From Diaporthe sp. PMI_573 (Eukaryota > Ascomycota > Sordariomycetes > Diaporthales > Diaporthaceae), in NCBI GenBank assembly GCA_021399435.1, contig JAJTUP010000082.1:186001-250000 (forward strand): a stretch of DNA of 64,000 nucleotides. The letters run 5' to 3'. Position 1 is the stretch's first letter; every line of letters begins with the position of its first letter. Shown piece by piece: positions 11,870 to 24,303 of the stretch. A program made the position numbers and the translations under genes. Under the pieces are notes generated by a model. That model saw only the letters and a program-made list of their open reading frames with translations. It was not told the origin of the DNA and searched no databases.

Positions 11870-13520
11870 CGGCCATTATCTCGTCCTTTAATACCTACAA
11901 GTTATATTTACTCGGCTATCCTTTCCATTTTACTAGGTAGTAGGTTGTGCCTTTAATTTCCCAATAGTTGTAAAGCTCCTCTAGCTCTTATTCTATATTC
12001 TTGTTTTATAAATTAGGTAGGTTATCCGTTCCTATCATAAGGACTTCGGGACTTCTTACTACCCAGGGTTCTAATTGGGTAACCGAGAAAACATTATATA
12101 TTAAGGAGTATTTCTCAGGGAGTACTAGTTTGTAGGCCTAGGTTTCGTGCTGGCTGATTACTTAAAAAGGCCCTACCCTCTAGGGAGCTAGCTTTTGGTT
12201 CTTTAGAGAAAGGTACTTGGTTAACAACAATACCTACTCTCCTACTTTAAATTCTATAGGCTTATGGTATTTGTTATAAAATCAGGTCTAAGTCTTAACG
12301 GCGTGTTTCTAGTTTATTTTACACTCTTTTCGAATTAAATCAAGTTTTTCTAGCCTTTCCGTAACTACTAGTACCTCCCTCTGAGGAATACTGTCTTTAG
12401 TAGGCTATTGGTCTGGCGGTACTAAAAAAGATGGCTCGTAGCTATAATGTACTATAAAAGGTATTTTCCGAATAGTTGCGTTTTACGCCAAATTACATGT
12501 AAAAAATATAGTATGTAATAAGTTTGGCTAGTTCTAGGCATTTTCGTAGGTAAATACTCTTATATACTATTTTAGTATTTAATTTATTTGTTTGGTCTAC
12601 CTGTCTCCTTACGGGTAGTATATAGTAGTATATCGGCTCTTAATTCTACTTAGAGTGTAGAATATATTCTAGAACTTGCTGGTAAATATCATACCTCTAT
12701 TGGTTATAATTCCTTATAGTAGCCCATACTTGTATTTAATTTCTTAATAAAAGATCGTAGCTAGTTCGGGTATATTTATTATACTATTTACTGGAAAGAA
12801 GAAACTTATCTTGGTAAGTAATTAATAATTACTAGAATCATGTCTACTTCTTGGCTGTTTACTATAGCTATTAGTAAGCTAGTAATAAAATCCATGCTTA
12901 ATTCTTATATAGGTTGTGAGGAAATCGGGAGTAAAGTAAGCTCTCTATATAGGTAATAGTATAGTATAGAGTTGTATTAACACGTTACGCAGGAGCGTAC
13001 AAACTTTACTATAGAGGCCTTTAAGCCTGGCTAGTAGAAATGCTGTTTGACTAGGATTTATATCCTCGTCTGCCCCTAGTGGCTACTAAGTGGCTTATTA
13101 TAGTAGATTTACAGGATCTCCTGTTAAAAGGATTCTTGGTCTAGTATATATATGCGTCCCTTTTGGTATAATAGCCTATCTCGAACTTTATACTTATATC
13201 TAGATAGATCGGTACTATTAGTGGTTTTTACCTTCTAAATTATAGCGCACGTATCTAGGTTATTCTTCTAGACTTTACTAATTAACTCTGTTAGTGGAGA
13301 GTAAGACTTAGGGTACATTATGTTAGCGCTAGAAGTATACGCCTAAGCCTGGACTTTAGTTATAAATTACCTACATAAAGGTGCTGTAGAGTTAAGCTAA
13401 TACTCTGTTAGGGGGGTTCTTCTTATAAGCCTACTAGTACTTTGGTACTTCTAACGATAGCCTCAAATTAGGTCTATTATTAGTCTTCTAAGGAGGTTTA
13501 TAGACCTCTCTGTATAGTTG
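11870..13520 (-). mobile_element. Ty3/gypsy chromovirus, integrase and chromodomain part (decayed)
   Basis: Read on the minus strand, 12150-12370 gives an integrase C-terminal segment (ERLEKLDLIRKEC, YHKPIEFKVGE, VLLLTKYLSLKNQKLAP, RVGPF). Around 11920-11970 a chromodomain-like piece follows (NYWEIKGTTYYLVKWKG). Stops are TAG or TGA at expected Trp/Gln/Arg codons. The element is split: its reverse transcriptase and RNase H lie beyond the copia insertion, at 21043-22900. It would have integrated through chromodomain targeting of heterochromatin; it is now inactive. Confidence 0.72.
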
Positions 13521-13525
13521 AAACT

Positions 13526-13728
13526 TGTTGAATGGGCTTTGTACGTACGTACGTATCGTTAGACAATTGGGTTTGGTTGGTTGATTCTTGCTTTTTCTTC
13601 TAACTAAGAGAGAAGGGAGACCTCCGCACGGTGGGCACGATATGCATACCCACGCCAAGGCGGTCTGCTTAGTCATCCCTTCAGTATCAAGGCTCAAGCG
13701 TACGGCTGTGCTTAATGCTATTCTAATA
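13526..13728 (-). repeat. Copia LTR, left copy (3' LTR)
   Basis: It starts tgttgaatgggctttgtacg and ends ttctaata, where the terminal CA has changed to TA, a C-to-T change as RIP makes. Many differences from the right LTR are C/T transitions. The flank aaact matches the target duplication beyond the right LTR. Confidence 0.85.
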
Positions 13729-13835
13729 CTGGCAATCTTTTCTTTGTAAGTGCCGTACGCTTGCAGACTGGTTGTACGAGCAGGTTGAGCTGCTCGTATG
13801 CAATAGCTTTTCAGAGCTTCTGACGTGGGCAGGTT

Positions 13836-14160
13836 GTGCTGCCTTTTCCTTTGTTTCCCATACAAATCAAGATTGCGCCGTACGTGCGTAAAACACTACC
13901 CTTTTCAAACCCTTCCCTTTTGCACAAAAAGAGCTTCTTGAGGAAGGGCTACAAGAGCTGCCTTCTGAAGGTAGTAACTTACTCACTTAAGTTTATCACA
14001 CTGGTAGTAGGTGTGCTGACTGATTGCTGGGGCACCATATGCCTTCAAGGCTTTTGCCTGCTTCCCTTTCTTCGCTTCCCTTTTCAACGTACGACACACA
14101 CACCCACACACACACACACATACACTCTGCTATGTATGTTGTCGTATGTTTTTTAAATTA
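13836..14160. other. Less AT-rich block with CA microsatellite inside the copia element
   Basis: Between the 3' LTR and the AT-rich pol region lies a segment of near-normal base composition. It ends in a (CA)n run at about 14092-14122. A 106-codon ORF can be read here but has no recognisable protein features. It probably belongs to the element's 3' non-coding part. Confidence 0.45.
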
Positions 14161-15084
14161 AACTTCAAACCAAAACTTCTCGACCTCTTCAAATAATAGC
14201 AAACGCCCAGCCTTAATTTGGCAGTATATTTATTGATAACTTTAATAGGGTAAACTACCTAAACATCTCGACTTCCTCTGCTGCAAATCGGGCCTTTCTA
14301 CTTACAATGTACACCAGCGTTTATACTACCCTTCTTGCCTCAGCTATGCCTTGTACTAACTAAGAGTCTAGAACAAAGAGCGTAGTGCTTATCGTCTCCC
14401 GTCTATTAATATCACCATATAGATGGCTGAGGGTAATATAATATAGGAGGCCTAGGCCAAGATTATTTACTGGGAGAGCTACTTTTATGTAATCCTTATT
14501 TAGTTGTATGGAAATATGGCTGGCCGTTGCTTGTAGAAGTGTGGCAACTGTTGTATAACTAAGTGCTTTAAGCATTACTTGCGCCTTGATGGATTCTATA
14601 GGGATGCTTGTGCGGAATATATGTAGCAGTTGCATGGAAATTGTTGCGACCATTATAATGACAATTAGCTGTCTAATTCAAGTAATAAGGATTCTTTAGA
14701 CAATAAAGAGTCTAATACTAAGGGTATCCTAAGCCTTGAGGTTAAATGCAAGCCTGTAGTAATTGACTTATGGCGTAATGCCCAGGTTATTGATTCTAGT
14801 TCTAAGTAGGTTGGGTTGTATAGTAGATCTTAGGTAGTAGAAGGTTGGGTTTTTTGTGTAGTAGATTTTCTCTAATGGTGGGCTCTCCTCCCACTCTACT
14901 TATACAATGATTCTTTTTTGTATATTAAATCCAAACTTCTCTTAACTTAATTTCTATGTAATTTTGTTCCTATAAGATATAAGCTTTTGTCTAAAGTATC
15001 CCCTATTTTTGCTTTCTCCCAGGCTATGATAGTATTCTTGGCCGTTTTTATGTAGCCTAACCCTGCCCTGGGTCTACCTTTGGT

Positions 15085-15305
15085 TGCTTTTTGTGTGGTC
15101 AAAGTATCCTGGCCATATCCTAAGGTATCTTGGCTCTATTCTTGTATATCTTAAAGTATCCTAGCTATGTCCTAAGTTGTCCTGGCTATATCCTTTGTAT
15201 GTTCTGGGGCTATCCTGGCTATGTCCTTTATATATCCTGGGGCTGTCCTGGCTATATTCTAGGCCTATCTATTATATATCCTGGGCCTATCCTATAGTTT
15301 TTTTT
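15085..15305. repeat. Imperfect tandem repeat of about 33 bp in the copia element
   Basis: Variants of tcctggctatgtccttt recur several times. On the minus (coding) strand they read as an 11-residue peptide repeat (IARTAPGYIKD, IARIAPEHTKD). Its position is downstream of the reverse transcriptase motif. It may be a decayed coding repeat or an untranslated tandem array. Confidence 0.5.
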
Positions 15306-18300
15306 TCTTATCCTTTTTAGTCTATCCTTATATAATTAAATTAGCTACCTCTTCCCCTGCCTCTTCTTATAAGTATATCTTTTTCTCCTCTTTTAATAGA
15401 GATGGTAAGGATCTTATTCTAGTCGTATAGTCTAATTAGGAGGATCTTAGTTTTTTAGCTAGAGGCCTGGGTTTAATTCCCAGTATAACTCTAGACCTGA
15501 GTAGTCTCTATCTTTTTCCTTTATTCTTTTTGGTCTAGGCAATCTATATATGCTTTAATCCTAATCTTTAGTCTATTGGTAGAAATAAGTTGCTCCAGTA
15601 CTAAATTTAGTATCTTCTTCATACAAGCATCTACTAGGTTGTCTCGACTATTAATCTATTGTACCTTAGAAATTTCTTTTCTCTCGTATAATTCCCTGAG
15701 AGATATAATGTCTATTATAAGTCTCTTCTCGTCTATAGTTCCCAGCTTTACCAGGTATTTGTATAGTAATTGTGAATCTAAGTAGATTATTACTGGGATT
15801 CTTGGTATAGCCAAATAGTTTATGATTTTGTTCATTGTCGTACTAAGCGCTATACTACTGTTAAATCTAGTTATTATGCTATACAGCTTGCTTGCCAGTA
15901 TGCTCTGGGTTACCCTTTTATACTTAGTTAAGCTCTAGTGTATAATGTTTCTAAAGATCTTAAAATTGGTTTCTATATGGCTGGTTTCTGTAGCTAGCAC
16001 GATAATGAATTTAAGTTATAACACAAGGTCTTTTTTGTTTGTAAATGAGCTATTTGTGAAGATATATATCTTTGTATAATTGAGTTTAAGTAGTACATAG
16101 ATTAGCCCTCTTTTAGGGTTCTCTATTTGCTACCCTAGTTGTATATTTAAGGTCTCTATGTCCTTTTCCTCAGGGTTCTTGACTTATATAGCTATTAACA
16201 AGTTATATAATGCTTCTGGTTAATAGATTAAAGCTATGTATGCTCCTCTTGTACGTTATATAATATATTATTGGGGTATGTCCTTTTTGTCTGTATTGAT
16301 TGTATAAAGCTGGTTTGCTTGGCCTTTCTAAGTAAGGATGATATTGTCCCTATTCTTTTAAATTTGTCTGCTGTTGAAGTTAATTAGGGTGTTTTTCTCT
16401 AGAATTGTCTTTGGCTTTACATGGAACCCTTTCTTCTAGAGTTTTTCTTTCTCTTTTTCTAAGAATTATGTAGTAGTAAAGATTAAGGTGTTGTCTATCT
16501 AAAGTCCTGTAATTCTAAAGGATTCTGGGCTGTTTGTAGTAAATAGTAGGCATGGGTTGTATGTAGAAACTGATATCTTTAGAGATTTAGTATGGTATGT
16601 ATGATAGGTCTTGTACTAGTGGAGGCCAGATTCTGCAAGGCTGTATAATGGCTTCTTGATTAGGAGGACTGTATTTGGAGGGTATCTATCTTGTAGCTCT
16701 GCTGGTAGTTGTGTGATGATTGTTTTTGTAAGTGGGTTATGTGATTGAGTGTATGCCTGAGTGATGTCTTAAAGCTTCCCTCTTATACTAAAGTATAGTA
16801 TAAGGGTTGGTTCTAAGGCTAGAATTATGTGCTGGCTTATTTGTTGAATTGTAGGTGTTTGGGTAAGAATGATTTCTTTACCCTTATTACTATAGCCTTG
16901 TACGACAAGTCTTAACTTTTTGACTGGTCTAGTTGACTTGTTTTTAATCTCTTGTACTATGTGCGTCTTGTAGACTTTTAGTGCCTTATACACCGTTGGG
17001 TTATATTGTACAAAGCAAAAAACTTCTTTATTTGCTAGGGTATTAATTTTTATAGCGTCTAATTCTTTGTATAGGGCCTCTAGAGTAGTAATAATATTGT
17101 TTTGGCGAAGCTTGATAGCTAACTTGTAGTTGTCTCTCTTCTTCTAGGTAAGAAAGAGTCTTGGTAAGGATTGTATAGAGTGCTTTCTTAGTCTTCCTTT
17201 CTTTTTTGGTTGAATTTGCTCTAAAAGAGGTGGTTCCGAAAGGTTGTTGTTTGGTAGTTGTATAATTTCGTTAGATTGATAATAGGGTTTAACATATGTT
17301 GTACGAAACTGGGTTGGCCTGTTAACTATATTTATAGTAATTATGTATCCTTTGATCTCTTTAATTTTATATAGTCTGGTCTATTCCTTATTCTCTCTTT
17401 AGACCATGACTTTACTTTTTAGTAGAAGAGAAAGTACTTTATATATATATAGGCTGTTCCTTGTATTGATTGCCTGGTTAATATTAACTTCTGTATGAAT
17501 TCCTCTTAGCATTTTTATGGCCTTCTGTATAGCTTCTGCCCTTTATATAATATTAGGTGATAGTAGTGAGTCTTGGCTTATTTGTAGATATGCTCTAAAA
17601 ATAAACAAAGTTGGTATAATGCTGTTTAGACTAGCTATATTGTTTAAAGCTTTGATAGCCATCTGAAAAATAGTCTCTTTATCTATATAGTGGCTGATTT
17701 CTGCCTTTAGGATATTGTATACTCTTTAAAGTAGTGTATATACTCTCTTAATCTTGCCAATAGCCTAGTATGTTTTTACAGGCATCTCTTTATACAAGAT
17801 ACCTATAATCTTAGTACTATTTCTAAATTCTTTTGAAGTAAAATTAGTGCCTAGGTTATATATAATGTAGTTAGGTAGGCCTGTATAGATATAGATCTAG
17901 TACCTATATAGGGCATTCTATGTATTTTGTATAGACAAAGAGCTAAAGAAAGTTATTGCTTAAAAGCTTGTATCTGTGTTAATTATATGTAGAATGTTTT
18001 AGTTTCCTAGTCGTACTATATTTATGACAATTTTGTAGTTAAAGTAGCTTTTATTTCTGATAGAGAACTTGAATTTTTTTGGTGCTGGGTTATGTAATTG
18101 GTAATAGTGGTAGAACTTCTAAATCTTCTCTAGAATAGCTTCTTCTATATCTGTGTATCTAGCATTTCTCAGGAGTCAATATAGCTTTTCTGTATGTAGG
18201 TGTCTAAATCTTCTGTAAAGCCTTCTAAGCTATGCTTCTGTAAAGAATAAAACTACTTCTGTACGGCTAATGTTAAAGAATAGGTAACCCTATTTATGTA

Positions 18301-20834
18301 TTATAGAGATTGTCGTGCTATCACTTTGTATAATGATGTTTTATATATTGTTAAAGTAGGCTCCTAGTCTATCTATATTGTGTAGAGAGAAAAGAAATAG
18401 GGTAAAGATATTTAGAATGTGGTATTTAACTCGTCTAATAGAGTTATTTATTAGGATTATACTAATAGGTAAAATTGCCTTGCTTGGACTAAACTTTATT
18501 AATGTTTTTCTGGGTGTCTAAGATATCTTTGTGTAAGGGTTTTTATAAAGATAGGCTAGTATCTAGGGCTTCCCTACTGTAGAGAATCTGGCAGCTTTAG
18601 TATTCTATAGTTCTCCCTGGTAGATAATGCTGTATGGGTCCTGTAGTATAAATTGGCTTGCCTTTACTGTCTTAGATGCCAAAAAGATGTCTTTGTTTAT
18701 TGTATAATAGTAGAAAGATGAGTCTATAAGGTATGCTGACTGGGTCTCACTTTTAGAGTCTTGGCTGTTGTCTGATTCTACTTTTATAGGGTTTTCTCCC
18801 TTATAGTTAAGTAAGTAGGATGTAAAGTTATTGTGTAGAGGGTCTTGTTCTAGTATCTTATAGGCCTAAAGGTATTGGTCTTTTACACGTTTTCTTTCTG
18901 ATTCTGGGTAATTAGTTAACTAGTATCCTTCCTTCTTGTATATAAAGTATTTCTGCTTTTAGCTCGTGTAGCTAAAGCCGTAGGGTTTGCGGCTTAACTA
19001 TTTATAGGGTCTCTAATTTAGCTGTCCTGTTAGGTTTGTTATACGATATAGTACTATCTATTTGGGAAATTAATTGTTATTATATGATAGCTTTTGATGG
19101 TTTTTAAAGTTTGAGATATACTGTTGGTCTATAAAGTTGATATCTATAGAACTATTGTATGTATAAAATTGCTGTACAGGTTCCTGGTCTATAGCTACTT
19201 AGAGGGAGGCTCTAAAATCTAAAAATAGCGCCTTGTATGTAAGTTTTTGCTAAATTAAGGTGGCTTTTAGCTCTGGAACTCCTCGACAGGCTCTAGTTAT
19301 TATTGTATGTAGTGGAACTTCTCCCTGGTATCCTTTTTTAAGTATTTGTTATATAAGCTATAGCTTGTTAATAAGAGTTTCTAGAATCTCTACTAGTGTC
19401 TTGTTAGGGTTTTCTCTTTTTAGTTATATAAAAGAAAGAGTCGTCTAGTCTGCCTAATAGACATTGTAGTTAATGTTTGTGTTAAAATAGGTATCTAGTA
19501 AAGTATAGATCTCGTTCTATCTCTTCTCTAGCTCTATGTGATAGAGATAGAAGTCTTTTGCGTAACTAGAAAGAATGTCTGGAAAGACTATATAGTACTG
19601 GTCCTCTTTAATTTAAAGTTTTCTGTAGTAGCTAATGAAGATTCGTGCTTTGTTGTATAAGAGGTTGTATAGTTATCTAGTATAGTTTCTGTCTTTTCTC
19701 TACCCTTTTTAAAAGATAGCTACTGTCTGGGCATTAACTAGACTGTTATATATAATCTGCTTGGGCGGCAGATTGTATGCTGGGTTCCCAGTATATAGAG
19801 AGTGTTTAGTAACCTTTATACGAGGGGGTTGTGGAAAATTATTTACCTCTTATGTAAATCTTGTTTTAGGGGGAATTTGTTATATGCCTTATATATTAGC
19901 TATTTATTCTTATACGGATCTTGAATTTACTTAAGGGCCCGGCAGAAGTTGTTTATTAACTCATAGGGCTTCTAATTATATTTGTATAGCCGACGGCTGG
20001 TTATTGATTTGTGGGGTTTTAATACTTAGTTGTTGGTCTTTAATTGTTTCTTGGATTTATATAGTTAGTTAGGGTTGTTGTTTCCCTAGTTTGAGGATTG
20101 CCAAGATTTGTTTTAAACAACTTTGCGTAGATGATATTAAGATTCCTTTAGCCTCCAATATCTGTAGAAATTCTCTGGCAAATATATGATAAACTTGTTT
20201 AAATTGATAGGCTGTCTATCTATTAAAGTCTTTGTATAAGGTATATTGGAGGTTATTTCCGCTTAAGTTAAGATAGATAATATCTATTAATACTTATGTA
20301 AAGTAGGTTGTTAATTCCCTTGCTAATAGGCCATCTTGTATATTAACTGTGCTATTCTATCGTTTAGGGTCTACTACTCTCCTCTATATATTTGGTAGGA
20401 TATTGCTTTTCTTACTAATTTTCTCGTGCGTATAAGGAATAGTGTCTACCTAATGGCTACCCTCTGCTATAGGTTATTTTAGTGTATTGTTGTTAGACAA
20501 TATTGTGTTAGTCTTATTGTAGGTCTTGGTTGGTTTTAGGTTTCAGCTTGTGCGGGGGCGTATACTATTTTGTCTTTCTTATGTAAGTTGTAACTATTAC
20601 CTGGTTCTGCTCTGGTAGGCGACAATAATAGTTTCTTTCTTATGTAAGAGTTGATAAATTAGTTGTCTAGAGGTCTCTATATCCAATTCTGCTCTGGCAG
20701 GTGATAATATAGAGTTTTAGGAGATAGTATGAGAGCCTAAATACCTGGTTTTGCTTTAGTAGGCAGCAATTTAGGCAAGTTCTCGTCTCTTTACTCTTGC
20801 TAATCTATAATCGCCTAAAGTAATCATTAATTAG

Positions 20835-21037
20835 TGTTGAATGGGCTTTGTACGTATGTATGTATTGTTAGACGATTGGGTTTGGTTGGTTAATTCTTGC
20901 TTTTTCTTCTAACTAAGAGAGAAGGGAGACCTCCGCACGGTAGGTACGATATGTATGCCTACGCTAAGGCGGTCTGCTTAGTTATCCCTTTAGTATCAAG
21001 GCTTAAGTGTATGGCTGTGCTTGATGCTATTCTAACA
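20835..21037 (-). repeat. Copia LTR, right copy (5' LTR)
   Basis: It begins tgttgaatgggctttgtacg and ends attctaaca, so this copy retains canonical TG...CA ends. It is 203 bp, the same length as the left copy. The target duplication aaact follows at 21038-21042. Confidence 0.85.
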
Positions 21038-21042
21038 AAACT

Positions 21043-22950
21043 ATCTTTAATTCTAACGTTAGTATTTAATCTAAGTTTGGAGGCTTTTCTGCTGATAAAT
21101 AGTAAGGTCTTTAAGATGGTATATCTATAGGGTTTGTCTTTCCCGGGCGGTGTTTAATTATAAAATTAAACCTAGATAGGTATATAAGCTACTAGACCTG
21201 TTTCTATGTTAGTTTCTTTTAGGCTATAAATCTTTTTAGGTTATAATAATCTATTAGAACTATAATAGGCTCTTAAACCCCTTCTAGATACTATCTCTAG
21301 TAGTGAAAGCTTTCTATAATTGTGCTAAGTTCTTTATTATAGGTAGTCTAGTTAATCTTAGCCCCTGAGAATTTCTTTAACTAAAAGGCGATTGAGTGCC
21401 AAATAGCCTTGCTGTTAAAAAGATATTACTAAGAGATTACTACGGCTAAAGCACCGTCTAAGGCGTCATACTTAATTTGGATAGGAAGTATAGGGTTATA
21501 ATGTCGTAATAGTAAAGCCTAAAGAAACTTGGTCTTTAGTTAATTCAAAGTACTTTAGGCTATTATATTCTTAAGAGTATAAAGATTAACTCTACCTAGT
21601 TTTCACCCCCTTTTTATCTCCTTAAGTAGGTTATTTAAAGGGCACATAATCTTTAAATAGCCCTTAATAAACCTTTAATAGAAATTATAAAACCCTAGAA
21701 AAACTTAAATATTATAAAATATTTTAGGAGTTAGCTACTCTCTAATAGTTTAGATATAATTAGGGTTTATTTATACTTTTTTTATGTTAATAATAAAACC
21801 TAAAAACTCAATATTTTCTTAAAAAAAGGTATACTTTTTAGTGTTGCTAAATAAAGAAGCCGTTAAAAGGCAGTTAATAATAGTTTATAAGTACCTTTTA
21901 TGGTTTTCTGCGTCCTTTGAAAATACTAAAATATTATCTAGATAAATAATTGTATATATATTGATATAATCTCCTAGGACTTTAGTAATAAAAGATTGAA
22001 AGGTTACTAGAATGTTAGTTAATCTAAACAGTACTACCTTAAATTTATAATGACTGTAGTGTGTTTAAAAAGTAGTTTTCTACTTGTCGTCTTCTTGTAT
22101 ATAAATCCGGTGATAAGTGTTGGTTAGATTAATTTTTAAAAATTACTAGGTGCCTGATAACTAATCTAGGGTTTCTGATACTAATGGTAGTAGATATTGG
22201 TTCTTTATTGTAATTTTGTTTAAGGCTCGATAGTTAATATATTATAGAACAGGTGACGTTGACACCTAAATATAAGCTCTCTGGAGTAGCTGCCAAGAGC
22301 AGCATGTTGCTTTTAGTGGTTATTTCTAGTGTAGCGGCTATTTCGTTCAACAGGTATGAGTCCTTGCTCCTTGCGTGTTACACGCAAAGCCCCTGAGTTC
22401 GACCCCCGCCCACACCTTTGTTTCTTGCAGCAGTATCCGAGACCCCGCAGCTACCAGTCGGGCGAGAGAACCTAGCTTCTGAACAATATCAGAATGAACA
22501 GAAACAACCATCTGTTCGTGAGCTTAGTCTCACAGTGAGTTAGCTAGCAACTCACAGCACTTTTCAGTGCACTTGGGTTAACAAGCTTATTTCCAGCATC
22601 TGGGCTCACTGGAATAACGCTTGAGAAGGGGTATAGAACAGGTGACGTTGACACCTAAATATAAGCTCTCTGGAGTAGCTGCCAAGAGCAGCATGTTGCT
22701 TTTAGTGGTTATTTCTAGTGTAGCGGCTATTTCGTTCAACATATATAAGCAAAGGATCCTGTCTTTCTTAGACGTAAATAGAATCGGCATGCCTGAAGGG
22801 CTCTTGCTTGGGGCTATTTTGCTAAGTAAAAGGCTTTCTTCTATCTATTCTTTTAGGACCTTTAGCTCCTTTTTGGATAGAGGTCGGAGTAGAAGAAATA
22901 GAAGTAAAGTGCTGGGAAGAAGATTAATGATATAGTCTACTGCTTGTCTT
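21043..22950 (-). mobile_element. Ty3/gypsy reverse transcriptase and RNase H part (decayed)
   Basis: On the minus strand, 22750-22870 reads KKELKVLKE, SKIAPSKSPSGMPILFTSKK, the thumb-proximal start of a gypsy reverse transcriptase. After the 499-bp TRIM-like insertion it resumes at about 22240 with YRALNKITIKNQYLLPLVSE, then FKVVLFRLTN and a decayed catalytic region (IIYLDNILVFS). The RNase H region runs down to about 21200. Stops are of the RIP type. The frame logically joins the integrase part at 11870-13520 once the copia element is removed. Confidence 0.75.
22243..22741. mobile_element. TRIM-like mini-retroelement with identical 110-bp terminal repeats
   Basis: Two direct repeats (22243-22352 and 22632-22741) are identical over 110 bp. 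They read tatagaacaggtgacg ... ttcgttcaaca, or tgttgaacg...ctata on the other strand. They enclose 279 bp with no coding capacity. The insertion is flanked by tatat on both sides (22238-22242 and 22742-22746) and splits the gypsy reverse transcriptase between LCLYM and NYRALN. Internal sequence is GC-normal and not AT-shifted. A related single repeat lies at 24189-24298. Short LTRs plus a tiny non-coding interior is the TRIM structure; no primer-binding site was verified. Confidence 0.72.
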
Positions 22951-23676
22951 AGAGGAATATCTTTAGCCCTAGCCTTAGTAAAGAACTCCTTTAGACTATG
23001 CAATTATAGGTAAATCTCAGAGGGGTTAGGGGGTTCTTTGTCCCTATTACTTATCCCTTAAGGCTCCTATAAATCAGCCTTATTCTTACGGCTATAGCTA
23101 GGTGGTTCTTTTGCTAAGACTAGTAAATAGCAGTAAGTAGTCTTCTTTAGGCCTTTATAGAATACCTAGGGGTTTTGTTCTTTTGGCCTTATGCCTTCTT
23201 GGCAGAGCCACTAATCCTTCAGGGTAAACTTAAGACCTATTTAAAAAACCTTAAGGCCTGGTGCCCCTAGTAGTACGGTAGATTCTTAACGCTAACAATC
23301 TACTATAATATAGTCCTGAACCTCTTCTCTCTAATTTTCATAATAGTTTTTTAGCAAAAGGGGTATACAGTATACCCTATGGGTAGAAACCTCTATGTGC
23401 TAAATCCTTATTACTGAAACAGGTACTTTTAAGGACAATTTAAGTATGTGCTTTTCGATAAAAGAGAAGCTAACTAGATCTATCTGTGCCTATGTATTAA
23501 GATTAACCTTTATTTAAATATACCCCTTTTTTGTTCTAACTGCTCCTAGAATTATAAAGATCTTCTATACTTCTACTTAATCTTTCCCTAAGTATAGTTA
23601 ATTAGTGCTCTTTCGGAGGCTTATAAGTATAGTAGAGAAGCTACGTTTACTCTAGTGTTATACCCCTTAATACCTA

Positions 23677-24188
23677 TGAAGGTTAGTGGATCGAATGGGT
23701 CAGGTAGCAGTAAGGTGCACTGAGGTCTTGTTGGGACGCTTGAGAGTGGTTTGGACAACTTTGTATTGAATTCGAGTGGGCTTCTGTCAGCCCTCCTCAC
23801 ACACCCTCCGACATTGTCTCAACCCTTGGCACGCTGCGGGTGGCTCTGGTGTAGGAATGGCGAGGCCGGAAAATTCGGCCCCCAGACCCACTCTCTTCAG
23901 CCATGAATAACTAGCCAACCCTAACCCTGACAGTAACCAAACTAAATACAGATAAACTTCAGAAATCAGGCTATCTAACAAACTAGGTTACATGCTTTTT
24001 GGGTAAGAAATAAGGGGAATGCAGAGGTTCGAAGTTAGGGTCTTAAAACAGCCCAAAAAATCGGCTCACGGCCACCAAACTCATCTGCCGCCGCGCACGC
24101 CACTAGCACTAAGTCTAGGGTAACTCCTTACGTGAAGTCTAGGGTAACTCCCTACGTGCAGCGCCTACACGAGCGTTTCCGTTTAACA
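23677..24188 (-). repeat. Dispersed LTR-like repeat, copy 2
   Basis: This is the same family as 3210-3741, in reverse orientation, ending cgtttccgtttaaca. Its start (tgaaggttagtggatcg) differs from copies 1 and 4, as does that of copy 3, so there are two subfamilies at this end. It contains aaccctaaccctgacag, a telomere-like pair. It abuts the solo 110-bp repeat at 24189 with no spacer. Confidence 0.65.
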
Positions 24189-24298
24189 TATAGAACAGGT
24201 GACGTTGACACCTAAATATAAGCTCTCTGGAGTAGCTGCCAAGTGCAGCATGTTGCTTTTAGTAGTTATTTCTAGTGTAGCGCCAATTTCGTTCAACA
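24189..24298. repeat. Solo 110-bp repeat of the TRIM-like family
   Basis: It differs from the 22243 and 22632 copies at only a few positions and is followed by tatat (24299-24303). The left flank does not repeat tatat because the neighbouring LTR-like repeat ends exactly there. Confidence 0.65.
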
Positions 24299-24303
24299 TA
24301 TAT

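Larger units (their letters stand above)
13526..21037 (-). mobile_element. Complete Ty1/copia LTR retrotransposon, RIP-decayed, nested in gypsy
   Basis: Two 203-bp LTRs (13526-13728 and 20835-21037) enclose 7.1 kb, and both flanks carry the 5-bp duplication aaact (13521-13525 and 21038-21042). Pol runs on the minus strand. Around 18100-18200 there are gag-pre-integrase and integrase-like residues (HLHTEKLY, LLRNARYTDIEEA). Around 16769-16993 there is the copia reverse transcriptase motif (KLRLVVQGYSNKGKEI). All domains are broken by TAG/TAA stops and the body is AT-rich. The insertion interrupts the integrase end of an older gypsy element. Confidence 0.85.

Noticed and set aside
13488..14156. 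Two ORFs of 125 and 106 codons across the copia LTR
   Set aside because: They cross the LTR boundary and non-coding DNA, and show no domain.
22400..22420. tRNA-gene B-box-like word (gagttcgaccccc) inside the TRIM-like interior
   Set aside because: The surrounding sequence does not fold into a tRNA T-arm and no A-box was found at the right distance, so I do not call a tRNA or SINE.
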